Assembly: GCA_030268105.1 (NCBI GenBank)
Contig: BSDZ01000008.1
Coordinates: forward strand, 1,178,001-1,242,000
Direction of reading: 5' to 3'
Length of the DNA stretch: 64,000 nucleotides
DNA from: Volvox africanus
Lineage: Eukaryota; Chlorophyta; Chlorophyceae; Chlamydomonadales; Volvocaceae
Part shown: one piece after another, positions 46,201 to 58,200 of the stretch
Numbering within the stretch: position 1 is the stretch's first letter
How the letters are laid out: each line of letters starts with the position of its first letter
Translations under genes and position numbers: made by a program
Notes under the pieces: model-generated
Databases searched by the model: none
The model's input: only the letters and a program-made list of their open reading frames with translations
Told to the model about the DNA's origin: nothing

Positions 46201-49200
46201 TTCAGACGTGCCACTGGGATACCATCCGCCCTCGCTCGGGAAGCGATCTGCATCTGCCTCCATATCTGCTTCGGTTTCGGAGGTCCGGACCGAGTCAGCG
46301 TCTTCCCCTGATAACCGCCTATACCGCTCGCTTCCACCACTTGTAAGCTGCCCAGGGGCAATGACTGTGGTTGCAGAACCCATGCTGAGGCGGCTGCGGC
46401 TGCTGCCCTGCGGTTGTGGTGTCATTGCTACCGCTACTGGGCTGCTGCCCTTGGGCACGAACAGGCGGCTCATATCTAGCACTGCGACGGGAGATATTGG
46501 CGTGGAGGGCCGTTCTGGAGAGCGTGGGGGGCGGGGTGAGGCCATCGTGCATGTAACACGGCTGACACCCGGCCGCGGCCGGCCTGATGGCAGCGCGCTG
46601 CCACTGGCAGGAGTCCTGGGACTTGCGGCTGCGGCAGCAGCAGCGGCCGTTAAGCTTAGCAGTCCCTCGTCATTGGTTGGCGAATGCGCACGGCTGAACG
46701 CTGGGGGTGAACGCCGTGCGCAGCTACCGGAGACAGCCTTGGCTGAACTTGGGGTTGACATTTCGGCAGGAGATTCAGGACCCACGAAGGTTGAAGCCGA
46801 CGTGGAGGCAACTAGCGATGACGTATAAGCAGTCCCTGAAGCACTGTGGCCACCGTTAGCGCGCACCACCACCATCACTGATGTCGGCTTGGTCACCAAC
46901 CCGTGGGCCACGGGCAGCACATCTGAATCATCTGGATGGGTGGTAGGCTGCGCCGCACGGGGATGGTCGGGGCTACCTGGTGGTACCGCGGCTGTGGGTG
47001 TGGGTGAGATGGGTGGCGCGGCGCCTAGAGAGGTGCAGTGGGTGCGTGGCGTGCGTTCTCGTGCCTTGAATGCCTGCGAGAAACGAAGTTTAGGTGGGTC
47101 GACGGCGGAAGAAATTGGAAAATATGGAATAGATTATCATAACATATTCCCTATCTGAACAGTTGCTCTCTTTGCTCGCACCTTGAAATCTAGCAGTAGA
47201 TCTTTATACTGTGCAGATAGCGTGGGCCGAGACGTCGAGGAGCAGCGGAAGCCGTGGGGCCGTTGCCGAGGGCTGACTGCGTTGCCTGCTGGGTGCGGAG
47301 GTGTCGCAACAACCCGCCTGGATGGAGGGGAAACCGTATGGGTGCAAATGTTACCCGTTACTTATCTTTTATGTCCACAACAAGTGACGAAAAGAAAAGA
47401 TAGGAAGTGACGAGGGACAACATGAAAAGGAAAGAATTAAGAAGTTTTGAAACTAAACAAATACAAACACAATTCCCCCCTCACAACCTGCTTCCCCACG
47501 GGTTTACAATATTTTAACAAGAGCAAAACAAGGCAATCACCTTACCGCGTTGCTGGAGGGATACTTACCTCGCCATAGTCAAGCCAAAATAAAACGCACC
47601 TGGATTGTGCACTTCTTGACCGGCGCAAATCCGAAAGCCACTCCTCGCGACGGGCTCGAAGCATTGGTGATGGCCACCGTAAGCCGCTGCTGACGGAACG
47701 TTTTTGCTCTGCACCAGGGCCAGACCTGGCCCTGCTCCCAGCTCCTGCTGCACCGCCGACAAGCCCCAATCCAGCTGGAGGAACTCCCGCAGTCGCAGCG
47801 GCTGGCTCATGATTACGCAGCAACATCTGCACCTGGGAGGTTGCTAGAGCATCGGTAGGTGAGTTTGACAACAACGCAGAGATGGCAGAGGCCGCTGCTG
47901 TGATGCTGTCCGGCACACTGTCTTGGGAGACATTCGCACTGCCGTAACGCATACTGGCGAGCCGCGTTGGCGGTACTGCCGCGAGTGAAATCAAAGTGGC
48001 AGCGCCAATGGGTGACGGGGAGCGCGGGGGCGGCCGCTGTGATGGCCGAAGGGTTGAAGCAGTCACCGCCGCCGCTGCGGTGTTGGTTGACACCGGAAAT
48101 TTCGAATGGGGCGAAGGCTGCGGCGAGCGGATCAGATTCCGTGCGAGCTTTCTGCGGGTAGAAGTTGGCGTCACCACAGCAGCACAGCCACTTCTGGCGC
48201 TTTCGGTCGCTACTGTAGCCGTCCGACTGGGTACGGCCGCAGCAGGAATGGCGGTGGAGGCTGGGAGGCTATGCGCATGGCCAGCCGGGTCTGGTATCAC
48301 GCTTTCAGGATCCTCGAACACCACATCTGTGATAACGAAGGGGCTTACGGCAGTGCCACCTCCACTCACGCCCTGAGAAGTCGCAGCGGAGTGCGGGATT
48401 CTGCTTCTAAACCGTGTTGTCGCCTTCATTTCCCTTTCTGCCATATCCAACCGCAAATCTGCCGAACCTTGCACTGGATGGGCGTGAAGATCCAAGCTGG
48501 TCCTGAGAGGCCCGCGTGACCGCCGCAGTGAATCCAGGAGTGACTTGGCCGATTCATAGCTTGCCGACGTGGCGGCAGCTGCTCGCGATGACCGTTGGGA
48601 CGACATTGCAATGGAAAGGGAGACGTGTCCCTCGCCAGATTGTACGAGGCAAGGAAAGATCGGGAAGCTGGTGTCACGCTGGGGTAAGGGCGGAGGAGGC
48701 GGAGCCCACTTTCCCTGGAGCACCGAGAAACCCTGCAGCAGCAGGTGCATGTTAAGGCGAGTCCAAGTTGAACCCAGTGACGTTAGGTAGAGATTTAGCA
48801 AAATGTAGGCATACGATGCGATCTAGGCGCTCCTGGACTGAAAGGCAACCCAAAAGGAAGTCGGGTGGTACTATTTCAATGACCGGGACGTCCATGCCAT
48901 TCCTTGAGGGGGTCTCGGACGCCGTCCTTGCGTCGCCCTTAGCAGTTCCACCCAATCCCAGTGACTAAAACGCACCTGTGAGCGCCGCACCTCCGGACCC
49001 GGTGACGCACGCGCCGTCACCGATGGGGGTCTCTGCCTTGCGCTCCCCAGCTTGCGCGACACTCGAAGGCATCCTGGTGGGCTGGGTATCGAGCTACCAG
49101 GACGCCTTCCGCCAGCAGACAGCGGTGTGCGCCGCTCAGAACCGCCGCCACTGTGAGCGCCTGCGCCATCTGGGGATACTAGTGGTCCATCCGTGCTTGT

Positions 49201-52200
49201 CACGTGAACGGAGAGCGGCGACATCCTGCTGGTCTTGGCGGCTGCTGCTGCTGCTGCTCCCAAGACCGTCGTCGAGGTAGCCACAGAGCCGCAGCCCTCA
49301 CCGACGTCGATGCTCTGGGTTGAGGCAGCAGGAGACGATGAAGAAGCATCTAGAGAGCTACCTGAAACTGGTTGCGCCGCGGCTGCGTCCGTGTCTGTTG
49401 CACCGCCGCCACTACTATTCCGGCTGTCGGCCTCTCCCACGTGATCGCTGCCCCTGGCATCCCTCCAGTCCTGCAGATCACCACCGGTTCCTTGCACAGC
49501 TTCTTTGCTGTCGTATCCATTCGCAACTGTGCTGCTTGCTTGCTGAGGCTCTGTCCGACCCTTAGCTAGGGTTATAGTGCGATGGCTTGGCGCAGACGGC
49601 GGCGATACAGGCGAGTGGAATAGAGCACGGCTGGCGCCACGGCCCATCAGTGGACTCACAGGCCCCTTTGCCGTTCGACAAGCTGCCGCACTGGGTGCCT
49701 TCGGAGGCGTCCTTGCGGAGAGTTTCCCAGCACTTCCAGCGCATGGCGCGGGGTGACTGCCAGTGCCACCTCCAAGGCTGACCGCATTTGTTGCGCCAAG
49801 GCTGGCGGAGGACTCCCAGGCCGCCGACACGTGCCGAGAGCCAGAGGAGCTGGCGCGTCGGGAGCGGCGCAGCCCACTGTCGCGTGGCACGCCTGGGGAA
49901 GCGAAGACACGTGAGCATGGGTCGTCATATGGGGCTTTAAACGAAAGGGTGGAAATGAATCATAGCCAGGCAGAAAAGGGCAAACTGTCAGCCTGTTAAC
50001 CGAATGGGCTTTAAACGACAAAAATTAGGGTTCCTCTTTGCCGCCGCTCCATGGCGTATCGGGGAAGATGCGATGTGCGTTGTTGCCATGACTGCTTGAG
50101 TCTATCATGTTGTGCCTTGCGATCTCTACCCGCGACCAAACCTCACCTTGCTGTAGCATCTTCACCAGCTGCACCGTCGGCTCGTCCCCGGCGCCACACA
50201 AGCATGCCAGCAGCAGTACCTGCATCGGGCCGCAGTGAAGCACAGCGAATACTTACACGGCAAACAAAAACTGTAAGGTCTTCGTAAGTTTAAACTGACA
50301 TCAGCTTTCAAGAACTCAGGCCTCCGCCAGGAAACTGGTACCTTCAGTGTTCAGTCGGCCGGCATTCCTCGCTCAGCCTTGCTTCATACAATGGCAGTCA
50401 TGTGCAGCACCCCTCAAGATAGTGCGGTAGTCCATTGATTGCACGTTTCTTCGCCACCACCTCACCTGATCCAGGGCGCCCTCGAGCATTCGCGTCAGCT
50501 TGCTCTCACGGAGTGGCAGAGCTTGGTGCCGCTGCAGAGCGTTGAGTACTCGACTAAGCGCCAGGAGGCTTCGCTTCACGGCCGACCCCTCCTGCATCGA
50601 GAGCAAGAATGCTGGTGATGATGGTGATGGCGATGCTGGTGTGATAGTGATGGTGATAATGATGGTGATGGTGATGCTGGTGTGATGGTGACGATAACGA
50701 TGCTGATGGGATGTCGCATACCGCACCGGGTGACCGCATAGACATACGAAGATGAGATAACAGTAACATCAACAACTTGACGAGCCTTCTCAATGTGGCT
50801 CTCAATGTGGACAGTTAGGCGGTTAGGATACGGTGTAGGCAAGTTGCTACGCTCTTCTCAACCCACTAACACTACAAGATGAGGATCTGTACCAAAGGGT
50901 GTAAAACTCCATTATCCATGATCAAGTTGTGACAATCTGTGTGCATCACCAAGAGCCGCGACACACCTTCATGGGTAGTAAGGGGGAGAAACTGCACGTG
51001 TCCACCAACGTAAGCGTGCAGACCGGCCCGCCCGCCCCAGAGCCCGGTGCCCCTGCATCTGCTGCCTCACTGCCTGCGAACACCGTCGTCGTTAGGGATG
51101 AACGCGGCGGCGCACTAAAGGCCCGATGCACGGCAGCAGCGCCGGGATTACGGCCGGGAAGCCCCGCCGCCACATCCGACCCACAGGTTGGTACGCCGCC
51201 ACTGACAGCTGGTCCAGTAGGGTTTCGCCAGCGTAGCTGGAACACAGCATGTGTGCGGCTGCTGCGCTGCCGAGAGGACGTTCCAAACGTTTGCCTATTT
51301 GACACAGCTCGCTGTGAAGGCGTTCGGAAGGTGCATTAGGAGGCAAAAAACAGACAGGTGTGTAAGCCAGCCAATGGACTGAACACAATTGCGCCCATGT
51401 GGAGGTCCGTCATTCCCGATCCCTGCCGTCGTCGTTAGACCCCCAGTCATATTTTTTACTGTACTAATTCTACTGCATAGCAGCTCATTGCGTCTTGCGC
51501 TCGTTGCATCCTGCGTCTTGTAAATGAAAATTGTTATTTTTCACAACGTACACTTATGCCTTTACCGTGCATATCGGATTAGCTCCAGGGGATTCCATAC
51601 TCGGTTATTTCACGTAGCTAATTTAGTTAACCGCCATGAAACATTACCCTTCCTTATAATTGTCGTTGGGAAAGTAATACCATGGTAAAGTAAAAGGAAT
51701 ATGAGTTGCTTCAGGCGCTCCTCATCCCAAACCAGGCCCGAATGCGCCTCTTAGATCTCCGCTTAAACGTGCTCTATCCTATTGATACCCTTGGCCCCCC
51801 CCATGTACCTTAAGGATCAACAGAGCTTCCGTCAGGTTACGTGCAACGGTAATAGAGAGGGGCTTCCGACGGAAGGCTGCCGCCGCCGCAGCGATGGGAC
51901 TACGAGAAAAAGACCCGTGTGGGCTCGACAGCATGGTACCTGGACTGCAAATCCCGACAGCGCCGCTGTTAGTGCTGGTGTTGCAGCCCTCTGTAGATGT
52001 GGATCTGCTGCAACAAGCCGCTGCATTGTATCGAGTGTCTAGCAGGTCCACGATGTCATCACCCTGCACCTCCACGCATGTAACTTCCACCGCAGCATCC
52101 TGCCCGAGCCATTCATAAACTTGCTGCGTACACCTGGCGTTCGGTAAGAGATACGGATTTGGCAATCGGGGTCTAGGTCGAGATTTCGGCAGCAAATTCG

Positions 52201-53562
52201 TGTCCCTCGTGCGCTGAACGCCGGGCACAGGTCACAACGCGCACGAGGGAAAACGCGCGGGAAAATGAGGCTTCAATCGCAGGAATGACTTGACGAGTAG
52301 ACCCGAGGGTGAAGGTCGTGGAGGAAGCAGGGAATGGCTTACTGTGCAGCCATACCTAAAAGCGCAAACATTAATGCGACTTACCATTATGAGAGACCTC
52401 CAAACCTAATGAACTCCTTCACACGGTGGTGTGATGAAAACTGGCTTGATGCTCGGTTATACCCATTCGCGTATTTCAATCAGCACAAGACCCATAAACC
52501 GTCATTACTTCACATCGCATTCATCGCCCCAATGGCCATGCCTGCATAAAACACACACGGCCCGGCGCCAAGGCATGTGCACCTACCTGGAGAGCACGCC
52601 AGAGCTGTCACTAGCAGGAGTCGCAACTTCAAGCTGAAGCGGATCCAATGAGCCAAGTGTATGTGACTTCCCGCTGCCCCACGCGCCGTATGTGATGATA
52701 CTGCCGGAACATCTACGACAGGCGAGAAAGGTACAAACACACGACAAGGGAAAGCCGCTTAGGGTGGGCTATCGGTGCGCCTGCACTCTGAGAGTAACAA
52801 AGCTTGCCCCCACGAACATAACTATGTAGTTGAGGCTCCTTGCCCATGCTGGCCGTGTAGCCACGGCTAGTCGATGAGTAGCCGAGGGCGTCCAACACGT
52901 GACATGCTGCGACGCTCACCCTTGCAGGCACCGTTCTATGAAGGACCGGACAGAACTTTCATACAATTCTTCCTGGCTTAGATCCTCTTGCCGGAATTTG
53001 TCCAGGGCAACATAATCTGCGAGGGAACACGGTCAACATTTAATGAGCTGACCGTTTGTCCACCACCAATCTATTGAGCTTATGCCACACCGTCCATCTT
53101 TGAATATAGGAAATCATTTACGCCGAAGCAGAGATGGATTGCGGAAGGAAGCTTGTTCACACCGAAGACTTCAGGAATTGGCCAGCCAAAAGAAATAAGA
53201 TTGTGCGCAAGAAGACATACACGACGTCAGAAGACGGCAGAGACCTTGGTTGAGAGAACCTGTGCGAACGCGAGCCGGTCTTCGCACGCGAAGCACCCCC
53301 ATTCACCAGCATCAGAACGAAGTGAGAGCGACCGCACTTGGACAACAACATAATCATAAGCTGCAGGCGCGTCCAGCAGGTGCACAAGGCTACACTCACC
53401 GACCGAGATTTTCCGCGATTCAACCACTCCACTATGCCACCTGCGAGAGTCAGCATGCAAGGCTAGTCAACAATCACAACACTAGCATATTCTGCGCAAC
53501 CCCATATGCCATGGCTGGTGTAGTCGTGCGTACCGTGCGAAGGCAGAAACACGCGCTCGCAT
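43264..53562 (-). CDS. Giant divergent kinesin-like protein
   Basis: Kinesin motor domain followed by an ~1,950-residue low-complexity tail. Exons (high to low): 53562-53534, 53440-53400, 53360-53260, possibly 53097-53091 (7 nt), 53016-52920, 52712-52587, 52133-51809, 51266-50967, 50591-50466, 50219-50147, 49892-48976, 48678-47600, 47317-47182, 47073-43264; about 2,388 aa. Motor marks: beta-1 YDYVVVQVRSL; SQEELYESSV; P-loop GAWGSGKSHT (canonical GQTGSGKTYT); TQQVYEWLGQ; switch I SSRTHAV; SLLALSRVLNAL; LRESKLTRMLEGALDQ. Switch II, normally DLAGSE, reads DTCSFS, so ATP hydrolysis coupling may be altered. A Ser/Ala-rich insertion of ~60 residues lies between the P-loop and switch I. The tail is rich in Ala, Ser, Pro, Arg and Gln with no recognised domain and ends in a Lys-rich KKNKQAS. 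The start ATG at 53562 is chosen because its 29-nt exon is the only one found giving phase 2 before the conserved core. Confidence 0.82.
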
Positions 53563-54204
53563 GTTTCTCCTTTCAGTGTCCACCGTCTCGACTTCAACAT
53601 ATCAAATCCAATCTCCTGGAGTTCATTGCAGCTGCGCCGGCCAACCTATGCCGCAGGCGTGTCCGGTCATACTTTGCCTCAGTAATAAGTGCTTCTGAAG
53701 CTTTCATATAACTATTTAAGTATATCGTTTTACGCGCTGGGAATGGCGCCGCCATTCGATAGCCTCCGTGAATGAAAGCAATCCAGTGCCGAAGTCGTAC
53801 AAGTGCCATAGCTGGCCCGGATGAGTTTGGTGCTCTATATCGATAGATGATGCCGACTTTATTCATTCATACTTCACAGCAAGTCATTTGAATGCAGAAA
53901 ATAATAGGCATCTAATGACATAAACATATAATCAATGCATCCGTTCCGGAGGCGGTTCCCGCGGTTGGCCCAACGGCCTGCAGATCCGTGATCCCTACGA
54001 CATTGCAAACTCCGCAGGAACTCCATGTCGCAAAACTCTGCCCGCTAGCCATGCAATCTCTTACTGTTTGGTATCAAGCTAACTATACCCGTTTTCCGGT
54101 AGTTCAAGTCGCTCAAAATAAACAGGAGTAAGGACGAGGATGTCAAGCCTCCCTTTGGCTTTGCAGGGACAGCATATTACCGTTGAGGCAAGGTGTGCAT
54201 CCAT
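53563..54204. other. 5' flank of the kinesin gene
   Basis: No gene was recognised. A minus-strand frame open 53866-53594 precedes the kinesin start but does not join it. A promoter was not identified. Confidence 0.4.
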
Positions 54205-54335
54205 GAAGTTCCTGTGCTGCGCCCTCAATCCAGGCCATCAAGCAATCCATCAATCCAAGCCATCAAGCAATCCATCAATCCAAGCCATCCAATCCAAGCC
54301 ATGGCTTGGATTGAGGGCAGCAGCACAGGAACTTC
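54205..54335. repeat. Foldback element: ~28-bp inverted arms around tandem repeats and a 22-bp palindrome
   Basis: The left arm at 54205-54232 (GAAGTTCCTGTGCTGC...) pairs with 54307-54335 apart from a small indel. Between them lie direct repeats of CATCAAGCAATCCATCAATCCAAG (two copies, described by position 54237-54283) and the perfect palindrome at 54291-54312 (AATCCAAGCC/ATGG core). The structure resembles a small foldback or MITE-like element; no flanking target-site duplication was confirmed. Confidence 0.7.
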
Positions 54336-54390
54336 GGAACCCCAGAACAGCCTCAGTGGCCTCCATTAATGGAGACGCCATTCACCGGGC

Positions 54391-54705
54391 CTGCCAGACC
54401 CTGCCAGACCCTGCCAGACCGTGCCAGACGCGTCCCCGGGACCTGCCAGACCCTGCCAGACCCTGCCATGCCCTGCCAGACGCGTCCCCGGGACCTGCCA
54501 AACCCTGCCAGGCCCTGCCAGACCCTGCCAGACGCGTCCCCGGGACCTGCCAGACCCTGCCAGACCCTGCCATGCCCGGCCAGACGCGTCCCCGGGACCT
54601 GCCAAACCCTGCCAGGCCCTGCCAGACCCTGCCAGACGCGTCCCCGGGACCTGCCAGACCCTGCCAGGCCCTGCCAGACCCTGCCAGACGCGTCACCGGG
54701 ACCTG
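54391..54705 (+). repeat. 52-bp minisatellite with 104-bp higher-order structure
   Basis: ACGCGT occurs at 54428, 54480, 54532, 54584, 54636 and 54688, exactly 52 bp apart. Each unit is built from 10-bp CCTGCCAGAC-type subunits plus GCGTCCCCGGGA. Two unit variants (one with CCATGCCC, one with CCAAACCC and CCAGGCCC) alternate at first, giving a 104-bp higher-order period. Stop-free frames here are repeat artefacts. Confidence 0.95.
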
Positions 54706-55927
54706 ACGGCGCACGTGGTGGAAGCAATACTTAGGGACCTTTTGGCAATTCCATGTCTCGATCCATGCGGTATGCCGTATGTATAACAGCCTTTCTGTCA
54801 CATCAGCAGATGGAAACCGTCTTAGGAGCAAAACTTTCGGCATGACAGACCTACGCATGGCAGTGGTTCCTACCCTCTCGTTGGGATCACTCGATTTAGT
54901 GTTCCGGACACCACTAAATGGCAGCAGCTATTTATTAATGCCGTAGCAATTATGGGGGCCTTGCGTGGGGGCATTGCATCCTAGCTTTCGTCACCTCGAC
55001 AGCTGGCTGATCTTGCTCACTTGACTAAGTCCCATGCCAAGAAACATGCAGCTGGGACTATAAGAAACATAGCCATCCCAAGTTCATCTATTTCTTGGAA
55101 ATAATCTGTTATTTGCCAGCTTTGCCGTAATGAGAAATCTCTATGCTGTTGGACGATGCCTCTTTCAGTGAAACGGCACCCGGCTCTGGTCGGCCATCGA
55201 TGGCATCTTGGTTAGATACCGGGACCGCGCCTCCTCCTTATGGATCTGGATACAGTCTGGATCCTGTGTATGGGTTGACGTGTTCGACACGGTGGGGTGC
55301 GATGGCAGCTTCTGGATCCTGAGATCTTGGGTACCGGCCCCGGCCCTATGCAAAGTGTTTTTCCAATAGGGGCGTGGTTCAGTTTGAGCGCGTTTCAGGT
55401 TCATCGGCATGACTTTCACGCCATTCGGTTAAGCTCTGAGCCGGCACAGCCTCCTACGGGGTGTGGAAAATGATTTAATCTTCATCACCATACTGAGTCA
55501 CGACAGCCGCACCCGACAACCGTCGCCGAGATGCTCCGCCGTCATAGCTTAGCGCGCGCGGAGAAAATCAAGAACAGAACAAAATAAACGGCGAATGGGT
55601 AATATGATGATTCTGATCGGATTACCGGCACAAAAGTTTGGATCCTTCACCCGTTCGGGTAGCTGCGAGCCTGAGACGCCGCTGTCCCGAAAATCGCCGT
55701 ACGAGCTGGCAACAGTCGACAGATTTTGGCCGATGGCCAATCCTCTGCCGACGTGATGGTATTTCCCGCCTTTACTAGGGATTATCTGAACAACTTTGAA
55801 AGACGAAAATACGATTATGCCTAGCAGTCCAGGGCTTAAGCTGCATTTATCCCTCGACTCTTAAAGGTTCTAGCGTTCTACGCTTCGACCGAGAACGCAC
55901 GATGACTACGAAAATTTCTGCTCTCCA
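54706..55927. other. Intergenic region upstream of the methyltransferase gene
   Basis: No gene was recognised. Between about 55200 and 55330 GGATCTGGAT/TCTGGATCCTG recurs, resembling degenerate repeats at about 4230-4360. It should include the methyltransferase promoter. Confidence 0.4.
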
Positions 55928-57545
55928 ATGAAAACTTCATACTTGTGTCAAGGTTCCACCTCAGCGCATTTGCGTGTCAGACGTGCGCTTGCGGCCGGCT
56001 GCTTGCATTTGCGTCACATTAAAAGAGGTGTGGCCTTTACCAGACCGAATATAAGCTTAATTGCGAAAGTATCTCATGGAGATATACATCATAGCGACAC
56101 CAAGAATTTATCCCGACCAACCGACCCAGTGGATGCGCCCTGCACCCGAAAGCCTGCGGGCCAGCCCACCAATCCGGGACTAACACAAGGGAATAATTTT
56201 CCATCATCGTCTTTAGCCTCGCCACCACCACCGGCGATCCCGCCGGCGCCATCCGTCCCAACATCACAGAAAGCATTAGATGATGACCACTTTGCGGACG
56301 TTTGGAAGCCGCCGCCCGGCGAGCAACCGTTATGGTGGGTAGAAAAGTTTGAGGCGAGGCGCAAGGCAGAGGCGAGGCGGAAGGCAGAAGACCCCGCCTT
56401 CGTCACCACCTTGGAGCGGGTAGCGTTGGGCGGGCCGGGGCGCGCTTCCACCAATAATCCTGCGCTGCGATTTTTGAAGGCAGCGCTGCAGGTAAGGCCG
56501 CGTTCTGTCCAGGGTGACAGTCCGGGGTGTTGCACCGGTCGCTGATCCAGCGATGATTCTGTGGTGACTCCTTGCTGCTTCGTATATGTGCATGTTCAAG
56601 GCAGTGCAAGGCTGACGTGGGCGGTGTTGACGGCCACCTTCATCAACGTTTTAACCCATCAACCGCGACCCAGTTATCTGTAGCCAGAGAGTCAAACTTG
56701 CATACATCGTTCACGTCATCGTCCAACTTCTGGTTACCAAAGTAAATCACCAATTTCATGTTAAATTATTGATTGATTTTGTGAAAATTTAAGAATTGGT
56801 TTTAAATTAGTAGCTAGCGATGGCAGATCGTGTTCAGTCAGCCAAAGCCACTCAACACTACCAATAACCACAACGTATGCAGGTACTGCAACTGGTGGTA
56901 GTGTTGGCTCTACTACTGCTACTGCCAGCAGTACTGCACGGCGGGGGCCTCTCGGTCGCAAAGCCCTTCACAACCTTCGGCTTGTACTTCGTTTTCTTCG
57001 GTCTCGGCACGCTTGGCCGTGTTGTACAGTACGGCAAGTTGGCGCCAAGGAAACAGGACCGTCAGATTTCCACGTGGAGTAGCCGGCTGTCGTTCGTGGC
57101 CTTTGTGGTCGTTGTACCGATTTTGCACTTTGTTGCTATGTACCGCTTTGTGGGCCTTGCGCTGTATACCAGCGCGATGTCGTACACGTTGACATTGTAC
57201 GACATCATTGGCGGCGTCGGCATGATTCTCGCCACCATTCTGAACGCACTGGCGGCACGTGAGCTGGGGGCATCTTACGACAGGGTTACCGTGCCAGCGG
57301 CCCTCGTTACGAGCGGTCCGTATAAGTACATTCAACATCCAATCTACACCTCTTACATGCTGCTATTTTTCTCGTATGGCATGTGGCTTCATTCCGCGCC
57401 AACGGCGCTGTTGATGCTTGTCGTGTGCGGGTTGTACTACCGAGGGCGTACGAGATTGGAAGCTCGTGTGCTGGAGGGGGCATTCGGGGGCTATTACAGA
57501 GATTATGCCTCCAGAACCAAGAGCTTTATTCCGCTTCTTGTATAA
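55928..57545 (+). CDS. ICMT/PEMT-type membrane methyltransferase with N-terminal extension, probably plastid-targeted
   Basis: Integral membrane S-adenosylmethionine-dependent methyltransferase family (isoprenylcysteine carboxyl methyltransferase / phospholipid N-methyltransferase-like). Two exons, 55928-56491 and 56883-57545, both phase 0 (408 aa). The C-terminal catalytic region carries the family signature GPYKYIQHPIYTSYML and the distal acidic pattern LEARVLEGAFGGYYRDYASR. About six membrane segments occupy residues 190-350. The first ~45 residues are Arg/Ser/His-rich and nearly lack acidic residues, consistent with a transit peptide; a Pro-rich linker follows, then a charged helix (EARRKAEARRKAEDPAFVT). 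The substrate cannot be assigned. Bona fide ICMTs are ER proteins, so the extension points to a different, plastid-type member of the superfamily (inference). TGTAA occurs at about 57866-57871. Confidence 0.85.
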
Positions 57546-58200
57546 GAAGCTTTTGATGAAATCTCCGATTAAAAAACTGCTACCAGTTAAAAAACTTTGG
57601 CTTGTTGGGGTGGATTAACAGTGAACCAAGAAACAGCGCACCTTTTAGTAGGGTACTAGTCGTAGCTAGCTGTCCTCCGTGTTTGACACTTCGATTCAAG
57701 ATCCGAGCACACCCTGGCCGCAACCCCAGGCGCTGCACATGTACAACCCATGGTCGGATGAGGACGAAGCAGCAGGTGCTGGAACCTGTGCAGTTGAATG
57801 GACTAAGTGCATCGCTTGGTTGCTTCGTAATGGATTCGGTCTCTTTGTGTGAGACTTAACATGCATGTTGTAAGCTGAGCTGCAGCAAAGAGGGGTTGAC
57901 GAACCTCGCGCCGTCGCCTGAAGGATGTACGACAAAACCGTTGAAATATCCCAACCGCATTTCTAGAAACCCACAGCAGGAAATCATGGAGTTCCCCTCC
58001 TTGCCTTCTTAGAATTTTACGGTATTGGCTGTTTTGCGGTCTGTGAGCCTCCTGGCTCGTTCCGGGCCTTACGACATCACAAGCTTGTAATCGTAGTCAT
58101 AATCAACCGGAAGAAACACTTCTTGGCACTCTCCTGATCTGTATTAGCCCCAATTATTACGACTTTCTTTTACGCAAGCCGTCACAAGTAGTCTTTGAAG
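57546..58200. other. Intergenic between the methyltransferase and RAF2
   Basis: No gene was recognised; it contains the 3' flank of the methyltransferase and the promoter region of RAF2. Confidence 0.45.

Noticed and set aside
54140..54734. Open frames encoding Pro/Ala/Cys-rich repeats
   Set aside because: They coincide with the 52-bp minisatellite and have no splice or start support.
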